The translations under genes and the position numbers were made by a program. The notes under the pieces are model-generated. The model had not been told where the DNA came from. It was given only the letters and a program-made list of their open reading frames with translations, and made no database searches. A stretch of 64,000 bases of DNA from Ctenosaura bakeri. Lineage: Eukaryota > Chordata > Lepidosauria > Squamata > Iguanidae. Of the stretch, positions 56,453-64,000 are shown piece by piece; position 1 is the stretch's first letter, and each line of letters opens with the position of its first letter. The stretch covers positions 248,001 through 312,000 of the forward strand of contig CAOLHI010001008.1 of assembly GCA_948474755.1 (NCBI GenBank). Direction: 5' to 3'.

Positions 56453-57145
56453 TAAGATATTTACTCTAAAAGGGTATAGGATTGCAGAACTGTTGTAGCC
56501 TGACATGTTAAAAGTCTATACAATTAGCACCATAAAGCTGTGTCACAAGATATTATTCCAGAGTTAGCATATTGTCTCCTATCCGTATGTGCCCATCGCT
56601 CTAAAGACAGAGACACTTGGAGAAGAACTCCGTGGATGATCTCAATTACTGGAGGGATAAAAAGGAAGGCTGACAGCCTTTCAGAAAACTTAATCCCATA
56701 TACAGTTTATAGATCAAAGCCATCTCTTTTAAATATGCCTCTGTAGAAAAGAGAAACCAGGAGAAATTTCGTTAGCACAGACAAAGGACTTGGGATTCAA
56801 TCTGTTTCAGTACCTTCAGTTTGTTACCTAATTTGTCTTAAATCTGGAGGATTCTGGAAATCTTAAATTCTAACTATTTCAAGCTCTGAGGTTGTTAAAG
56901 ATCTGCTGACAATATGCATGGATTTTTGTGCACATTATCCAAGGTTATGCAATTTTGTGTAATATAAATATTTGTGCAAACATAAATATTTGTGCAAACC
57001 AATTTTCTTGTATTTACTTCTTTATTTACTTCTTTATTTATAATTTGATTTATGTCCCATTTTTTTTTCTACAAATGAGACTTGGCTATTCCACTAATAT
57101 ATGCATTTTCTTTGCATTCCTACCAATGCATGCAGTTTTATCATC
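56453..57145. other. No recognised feature
   Basis: AT-rich, with small tandem copies 'ataaatatttgtgcaaac' near 56960-57000. Confidence 0.5.
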
Positions 57146-57147
57146 TA

Positions 57148-57363
57148 CAGTGAGCCCTCGGTATCCATTTGAGTTTGGTTCCAGGACTCCCTATGGATGC
57201 CAAATTCATGGATGTTCACATCCCATTATATAGAGTGGCATAGTAAAATGAAATTCTTATATAAAATGTCAAAATCAAATTTGCCTTTTTTTAAAAAAAT
57301 ATTTTTCAGTTGTGGTTGGTTGAATCCATGGATACAGAATCTGAAGATATGAAAGGCTGACTG
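57148..57363. mobile_element. Tigger/pogo-like short element
   Basis: CAGTGAGCCCTCGGTATCCA at the left and 'gatatgaaaggctgactg' at the right, flanked by TA on both sides. The sub-terminal 'ggttccaggactccctatgg' and 'gaatccatggatacagaatc' are characteristic of Tigger-type elements. 216 bp, no coding. Confidence 0.85.
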
Positions 57364-57365
57364 TA

Positions 57366-57388
57366 TCTCTCTCTCTCTCTCTCTCTCT
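57366..57388. repeat. (TC)n microsatellite
   Basis: About 11 units directly after the Tigger-like element. Confidence 0.85.
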
Positions 57389-59029
57389 TACATAGATAGC
57401 TGTATTTAATTGTAAAATTCAACAAAGGGCGAGTTAGGATGTAAATACTCATTTAAAGAAGAAGAAAAAAATCCTCCCCAAGAGAATAAGAGGCCTTCTT
57501 TTGTATAAATTGTGCAAATATTTTTAATACAGCTTAAGACTTTTTCTGCCTTGTTACAGTGCCAGTCTGATTCTCCTCCTCCTTCATCTGCCTCTACCTG
57601 CCCCCCTTTTCCTGATAGTTAATCATATAAAGCTCTCATTTTATATTCTTCGCCTGATGTTTACAGCATTGTAACGGCTGTGATTGGGCAGTTATTTTTA
57701 TGCTAGGCAGGCTCACTGCCCTGCTGTCCATCACAGTGCATTATTTTGCATGTTATTTTCCATCTAGAATCCTCAAGCATGAAAAAAAAAATAAACTGGA
57801 AAGAGTGTTCTCTGAACAGCTGAGCAAACAAGAACACCAGACCTGGTGAAACGTGTGTGGGGCAGATGATGTGTATTTGAACATCACTTGTCATTGAGGG
57901 TGAAAAACATAAGCAAATCTCCTTCATATTTCTAGTTCCAGTGGTTAAGTGTGTTTTGGTTCATGTATTGGTTCAAAGTGCAAAATTAGAAAGTTCACAT
58001 TAAAATGTGATTAAAATGTAAATGGAACATCAGCAAACATAAACATGTCAGTAAGTTACAATCAGCAATCTGACTTCTAAGTTCCGAACTAGTTGCACAT
58101 TTCAGCCTATTCCCCAAAGGCAAATACATTAAATGGTATTTCATCAGTTGATTTGTTGGATGAATGCCAAATATCCTCAATAATTATGACACACATCATT
58201 CAACCAACAAATCCATTGATTGTGCTACATTTCATTTTTCCACTCACGGGCACTCAGAGCAGTTTCACAATGTCAGAAATAAACAAACCAAAAATACATG
58301 ACACAAAAGGAAACACATTACTAACATTTCTATAAAATGTTTCACAGCTTGCTTTAGCCAAAGCTCATGTTCAGATCAAAATATATATATAAAAAATAAG
58401 CAAGTACAACATTTACCTCAAATGCCTCAAATAAATCTATAAATATAATATCAGCCACAACACTCAAATTTTAAACCTAAATAATGCATTTCATAAATAG
58501 ATTATAAAGTATAGAAATCTATTCTTTATAGATATATTTCTCCAAACCTTTGGAATTATTTTTGACTCGTATTGTCCAAGATGAGTAAACCACATGAAAC
58601 AGTGGGACTTTCGAGTAAAGAGGATTTCAATGAGAGATTTACAAGACAAACTTAGGTTGGAACATCATTTTTTTCTAAGTACAAAGATGGATTGCATTCT
58701 GATCCTTTTATTCTTTAGGCAGAATAATAACACAGAAAACACATCAGAACAAGACGAATAGCTACCTTCCACAATTAACCCACAGATGGAACTGTTTTCT
58801 TTTGAATAAAAGTGTTTATGTGTGTGTTTGTGTTTGTGTGTGAAATCCTCTTCTTAAAAGCCCAAGCAAGAGGTGAAATTGGTGATCACACAGCAACTTT
58901 TGAAAGGCTCAACCCAGAAGTCAAACCTTTCGTGGAAAAGTGTGTTCAACAGTGCCACCCAGTGGTACCTGCAATAAAAATGCTTATTTATACTTGAGGA
59001 AACATTTTCAGGGGGTGGCTGTGTTGACC
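57389..59029. other. No recognised feature
   Basis: AT-rich sequence, no supported coding region. Confidence 0.45.
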
Positions 59030-59160
59030 ATGCAGCAAAATATATAACAAAATCAAAAATCTGTAAAACAGCAATACACATATTGGCCGACCAAAGTGCA
59101 CAGAATAAACCATGCAAGCTTTTAAAGCTTCACTGCCTTCTTTGTCAGGCAAAGATGTCA
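59030..59160 (+). repeat. Unclassified dispersed repeat, copy 2
   Basis: 'ggccgaccaaagtgcacaga', 'tgcaagcttttaaagcttca' and 'ttctttgtcaggcaaag' parallel 14090-14165. Family unknown to me. Confidence 0.45.
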
Positions 59161-59330
59161 AAAATCCTACAGAGGAAGAAAAGTCATGATGGGAGAGTCA
59201 CAGGCCTACGTTTTGTCTCAGATGTTACTCCTGTTGTCAGCTAAGATGGTCTAGAGGGATCTCAATACAGGTGGAGGCCATTTCCTTTCTTGGTCACCTG
59301 GAGACTAGGAACAGAGGGCAATAAAAGACA

Positions 59331-59527
59331 GGCATAGTATAGTAGTTTGAACTTTGGGTCTGTGACCCTGGAGATCAGGGTATGATTCCCTGATCAGCCA
59401 TGGGAACCCACTGGATGATCTTGAGTGCATTACACACTCTCAGCCCCTGAAAACTTTATAATAGGTTTGTCTTAGGGTTGCCATAAGTCAGAAATTACTT
59501 GAAACCACACAAGAGCAACAACAGCAA
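59331..59527 (+). repeat. tRNA/BovB-type SINE, near full length
   Basis: tRNA-like head with A-box region 'tagtagtttgaactttgggt' and B box 'gtatgattccc', a body 'catgggaacccactggatga' and 'cacactctcagcccctgaaa', then a BovB-like tail 'gggttgccataagtcagaaa' and an ACAAC end. The most complete SINE in the window. Confidence 0.88.
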
Positions 59528-60632
59528 AATTTCAAATCTGTTAACAACAGAAAAATAACTTGCCTTGATATCCAGGCTGTTCCCATCCAGTGTAAAACTA
59601 GCTTCCCCTTGGCAGTCACAGAGGACAGTATGCTGTGTTACTTACTTTTTTAAAAAAAATTAACATAACATGCAATTGAAGGCTTTCAAATGCGTTGCAT
59701 TTACCCTTTAGTATGATTGTCATGGAACAGCAAGCAGACAGCAATGTGGAACATAGTTTTCCTTCATAAAGTTACTCTTGTTAATAGGTAATGTGTGTAT
59801 GGAAATGGCAGCTATCTGAATACATCCATATGATGTGTAGGTTAGTATGATGGCACCAGGCTTTCAGGAATTCCTTGAAAAAGAATTGCTCAATTGAACG
59901 GATACACATTCATTTTTGATGTATCCTGCCTATATTTTATAATAGAACTCAGAATTGTGTGGGTACAGTTCTCCAAACTCTTGTCCATCTAGGGAATATT
60001 CACACTCTGATTCATTTAGCTTCATCAAGGTTGTTCATCGTGGGCCCTCAAGAGCACGTATGGAATTACATGTTGAGGTTTCAATGTCTCGACACAGCAC
60101 TAGGATTTGGAATCCAGCCACTTATCTCATCAAGACAATAAAACCATTCAATTATATTTCGGTTACTTAGGCAACTGCATTTGGACTTTTATTAGGAACA
60201 ATATTGCTTCCTTATGTTACTCTGAAAACGTGCTAACAGTAAGAAAAAAAATGAGAAATCTTTTTCTCCAGTATTTTCATACAAGAGAAACAACTATCGT
60301 CTGACACTATAATCTGTCTTTTAATTAATTAAAATGACAAACCTCACCATTTTGATTGAAATAAGCGGCTCCCTGTGGTTTGTAGTTTGAGATGCCATTG
60401 TTCTCTTTACAGACATGCTATATTTTTCAATTGCACGGTTAGAGCTCTTTGCTATTGCTGAAAATTATTCAGCATGGTTCATAAAGTAGAACCATTGCAT
60501 AATTCTGTTCCTTTTATGCCATGCATATGCTCTAAAAACAATAGCAACCAATGAGGCAATTGGAAGTCAAAACCTCTAGCAGTTGGTGGTTGAGGGAGGA
60601 GCAGAATCCTATCAATAGATAAATCTGTCTGT
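59528..60632. other. No recognised feature
   Basis: AT-rich sequence. The overlapping 60-71 codon frames at 59955-60304 have no recognisable domain. Confidence 0.45.
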
Positions 60633-60834
60633 GGCCATTTCTGAAGAACAGTGTTATAGTGCTCTTATTCCACTTCCAGCATCCTGTAGAATTGTAGGAT
60701 TTGCAGTTTACTGAGACCCAAGAGTTCTCTGGCTGAGAGTTCTAAATGTCCCTCCCTAAACTGCAAACTCCAGGATTCCATAGAATACTGAAAGTGGAAT
60801 AATAGCACTAGAACAGTATAGTGTATAAATGGCC
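60633..60834. mobile_element. Family A foldback MITE
   Basis: GGCCATTTCTGAAGAACAGT to 'agtgtataaatggcc', with the full core including 'tctggctgagagttctaaat'. Confidence 0.88.
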
Positions 60835-60978
60835 TATTTCTCTCCTGTGTCATCTTCAAAGGTTTTTAACCATAATTGTATTTTTTTCCACAATAACTGA
60901 CATTTTTAAGAAAAACAAATTATCTCCAAGTACATATTAAAATACAAAATCTGATATGATGAAATGGCTAAGAACTGT

Positions 60979-61432
60979 GGCCATTTCCACATGGGCTTAA
61001 AGAAACGGTGCAAAGCATCCTCCAGAGACGATGTCTGCACCTGGGAGTGAACTGGGTCGGACCTACTTACTGTAGATCCGCACCTCAGCCCACTCCCGAA
61101 CGACCTGAAGTGGCTGTCCAGTGTGCTTTTGAAAGACCACTTGAAAGAGGTCTTTCAAAAGCACGGAGCACACCACTCCGTTCCCGCACTTCGGTGCAGA
61201 TTTGCAGGCTCGCACCAGTGCGAGCCTGCGATCTGCCGGGGGTGGGCTTTAGGCTGGCGAGCTTCCATGGTTGGTGGAGAGCCTCCACCAACTGGAAGCT
61301 GCCATTTTTTCCCCGGAGCAGTGTGGAGCAGCGGCCACACACTGCTCCGGACCAGCCTGGACCCAAGCGTCGAGCCCAAAGGTCTGGTAAGTACTGGCAT
61401 GGGCGATTCTCTCACCCCATGTGGAAATGGCC
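60979..61432 (+). mobile_element. 454-bp foldback DNA element (family C), intact ends
   Basis: Inverted termini GGCCATTTCCACATGGG and CCCATGTGGAAATGGCC match perfectly, with TGT on both sides (60976-60978, 61433-61435). Internal hairpins: 'gaaagaccacttgaaagagg' with 'tctttcaaaagcac', and 'ggctcgcaccagtgcgagcc'. GTAAGT at 61387-61392 follows GGTCTG. The diverged copy at 10289-10742 runs the other way. Frames of up to 152 codons on either strand have no transposase motif. Confidence 0.9.
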
Positions 61433-63674
61433 TGTGTTACACCAAAACATGGGTGTCTTAATCTAATTATAGTCTGTGTCAGTACAGAGAACCCCATGAA
61501 GACTCAATGGTCAATGTGATGAGGCAGAGACGGTTGGATGTATTATCATGGAGATGCAGCACAATAAAGTCAAAGTGAAACGGTATCCTCTGTAAACAGT
61601 TGGTCAGAGAATTAGAACATACATGCCTCTTCCTCTTTACAAGTTTTGCTATACAATTGCCATATAATTCCCTTGGTATTTTTGCATGCAATTTGTTCTC
61701 ATTGGGAAATGAAGCTTCAATACCTTATGTCCATTCCCACCCAACAGTTTGAAGGAGCAAGTTCCTTGATGTTGAGGTTATACTGATTAGACTCTCTTGT
61801 CATGACTGGGTAGATGACCAAATAAGTGATTTTTGGTCTTGAGAATAGTTTGCAAAGGATGCTGCCTTAGAACACAGTGATCCATAGTTTACGATGATGT
61901 GTACATAGGTAGACTTTGATACTTGTTTTAGAATATAAGTCTTTATACTTAGTCATCAACTCTCCCCTTCACTATTGCTAGCGTGTCTACTCTGACCGTG
62001 GAATCCAAATTTCAATTTAATATGCTTGATGCAACCATAGGCAGGCAATATAACCTATTTGCATTCAATTTCAACCCCTGTTCTATGAATGAAAGAGATG
62101 TATCTCAATCTGCTCTAAAATAATCTTCAATTCTTAAAACGACGCTCACATTGCAACATATAAATATATTGTGTCCTTCTTGCGGAGTCTGTAAAATATA
62201 AAGAATAAAACACACACACACACATTTATAAATGTCAGATACTACCTAATTATTGAAATAATTGCACTCTGCAATGTAGTCTGTATTATTCAAAAAACAG
62301 TGTTCATAAATTTCTGCAAAAAGAGATTCCAATATAATGTACCAATAACTAAAAGATGATTTCATTGAAGGCTATGGACTTTCTGCCTGCTAGCCATTTT
62401 TCTGGAACATAAAACTCGACATAGAACACTGAGTTTGAAGGGACTGCAAAGGCCATCTAGTCCACAAGCCAATAACCTTCAAGAGCATCATATTCATGAA
62501 TGAAAAAAATGCTTGTATATTTCTCATTCAGTATCTTGTAATGCCCATAAAAAATGTGATGAGATTTTTCACCCTTCAGGATTTTGTACCTTTTTTTCCC
62601 ATTTTTCATTAACAAACATTGTTTTTTTCTTGTGCATACACACACACACATAATGATTTTTTACAGAAAACACTGTATTTCATGCAAAACCTCAATATTT
62701 CCAATGTAGTTTCAAGGAGAAAACAGTTTCTGCAAAGTTTCTGTCAAAAAAAAATTTCACAAGAAGTCCTAACATGCAGAAATTCATGGAAAATGTGATC
62801 ATGTCTTGCAAATCTTGCCCGGCTGGGAGACAGGAGGAATTGTGAAATTCTTCATCCAAGTGTATGAGAACAAAATAAGCAAAGATTTGTATCTCTGCAT
62901 GTGGATATGTTTGGGGTGAAAGAACTCTCACTTTCTCACAACTCTTGCTGAAATAATTCTAAGATCTAATTTAAGAATCAAAACTGCTTTTGTTGGCAAA
63001 GACGAGGATTCACTGTGGGGAAGTCCTGTGGTCTCCCAAGTTGCCAATTTTTATATGAAAAAGTTTGAGAATGATATTACCTTTCCAGGAAGTCATAAAT
63101 AATTATATTGGAGACTGTTTTGTCAGATAATTCTGCAGTCTCTTTTTCAGTAAGTGAGTCCTTGCCATACTGTAAATGTGCTGTATACAATTATTTGAAC
63201 AATTATGTACTTTCAGACATTTACATACATCTATTTATGTTTTTAAAAGAAATATTTTATAGCCCTCTGAAGGTTGCTTTAAAATATTTATCAACTGGAA
63301 CACTTTAGGCTTTTTAACAATTTAGCATTACTTACATGTCTTGAGACATGTCTCTTTCATTCATGAATTCTATATTAGGTTTTCTAGTTTTTGCTTTTTC
63401 TGTCAACATCCAAAAAGGCACTTTAAAATACCTACAGTAGTTCCATTGTCATGGATGCAATTACCCTGCTATCACAGTGAACATGATTTTATTTCCAGGC
63501 CTACCCATGGGAGACAATAAGAACATTTTTCTGATCTTGAGGATTGGGAACAAACCATGGGAAAATGAGACCAGATGCAGAGACTGGCTTCAATAAGGAC
63601 CTGTTTATTTGATCTAACCTATTTAAGCACTGCTGGCCTGGAAAGGAAGCAAGAGGGGGAAGGAACATGATATG
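61433..63674. other. Mostly unannotated
   Basis: Contains a short minus-strand CR1 tip at about 62420-62468 ('gagtttgaagggactgcaaa', 'ggccatctagtcca') and small (CA)n runs near 62209-62224 and 62638-62650. No supported coding region. Confidence 0.5.
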
Positions 63675-63689
63675 GGCCCAGCTGAGACC

Positions 63690-64000
63690 AGCACGGGCCT
63701 TCTGTCACGCGACAGCCCCGTGAGCCTCACGGGAGTGGGAGCGTCGCTCCGCACAACGCACTCCCACTTCCGCCGGGCTCACGGGGCTGAAGCTGCGTGA
63801 TTGCGGGTTTTTTTATTTTCGCTTCGAAGCGAAAATCACCCGCACTCGCGCAACGCTCCCGGTGCCCGCGCGCACTCACCTCCTGTGTGGAGCATCAGGG
63901 AGGCTGCCGGGTCGCGCTTCCTTCCCTCTGCCCCTGCGGAAGGAAGGGGCGGGGCGGGGCGCTAGCGCGACGGACGCGACAGCCTCCTGCTTCGCGTGCG
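63690..64000 (-). mobile_element. GC-rich foldback DNA element (family B), cut by window end
   Basis: From GCACGGGCC on, it matches 24451 onward: the long hairpin (arms 'cagccccgtgagcc' and 'ggctcacggggctg'), a 22-bp perfect palindrome at 63815-63836, and ACTCAC at 63874-63879 (GTGAGT on minus). The outermost 'ggcccttttc' is replaced by other sequence ('gggcccagctgagacca'), so the left tip is diverged. The right end lies beyond the window. Confidence 0.85.

Noticed and set aside
59331..59400. tRNA gene
   Set aside because: Only A-box and B-box-like parts are kept, the cloverleaf does not form convincingly, and a SINE body follows.

Overview
The window looks like intergenic or intronic DNA of a squamate reptile, most likely an iguanian lizard. 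I infer this from its mobile elements: CR1 fragments ending in ATTCTATG-type repeats, an L2 LINE with an (ATT)n tail, SINEs with a BovB-like 3' end and an ACAAC tail (one with a 5S rRNA head), a sushi/Tf1-type Ty3 retrotransposon, and many short foldback DNA elements. I found no host protein-coding gene, no intact tRNA or rRNA gene and no CRISPR array. Long open frames are either transposon genes or chance frames in microsatellites and GC-rich palindromes.

Layout. 0.2-2.4 kb: a young 5'-truncated L2 inside an older minus-strand L2-like remnant. 4.9-8 kb: CR1 remnants and a foldback MITE (here 'family A') split by a solo LTR. 10.3-16.6 kb: three foldback families, one nested in another, an internally deleted CR1 and a 5S-derived SINE. 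18.4-23.6 kb: a complete 5.2 kb Ty3/Gypsy element with matching 306-bp LTRs and a GACCA duplication. 24-27 kb: a SINE, two GC-rich foldback elements and a solo retrovirus-like LTR. 28-38 kb: a long family A relative, a MITE inside a CR1 tail, a diverged GC-rich relative, a plus-strand CR1 RT remnant, and a Tigger-like element inside an unclassified repeat. 39-50 kb: microsatellites, SINEs, family A copies (one an almost perfect palindrome) and a second Tigger-like element. 51-64 kb: more family A copies, a CR1 3' end, a Helitron-like element, a 36-bp LINE micro-insertion, a second copy of the ~455-bp foldback family, and a GC-rich element cut by the window edge.

The most interesting points are these. 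(1) The Ty3 element appears to be self-priming: 13 nt in its LTR are the exact complement of the 13 nt just after the LTR. Its integrase region changes frame at two poly-C tracts, although the LTRs look identical. (2) Three non-autonomous DNA families share a GGCC(A/C)TTT(T/C)-type terminus and usually 3-bp target duplications, so they probably used one transposase. All seven members of the two complex families carry a 5' splice-donor-like GTAAGT or close variant. (3) Insertions inside insertions allow relative dating.

All calls were made by eye. Ends without a visible target duplication are approximate by tens of bases, and family names rest on recognised motifs, not on a database search.
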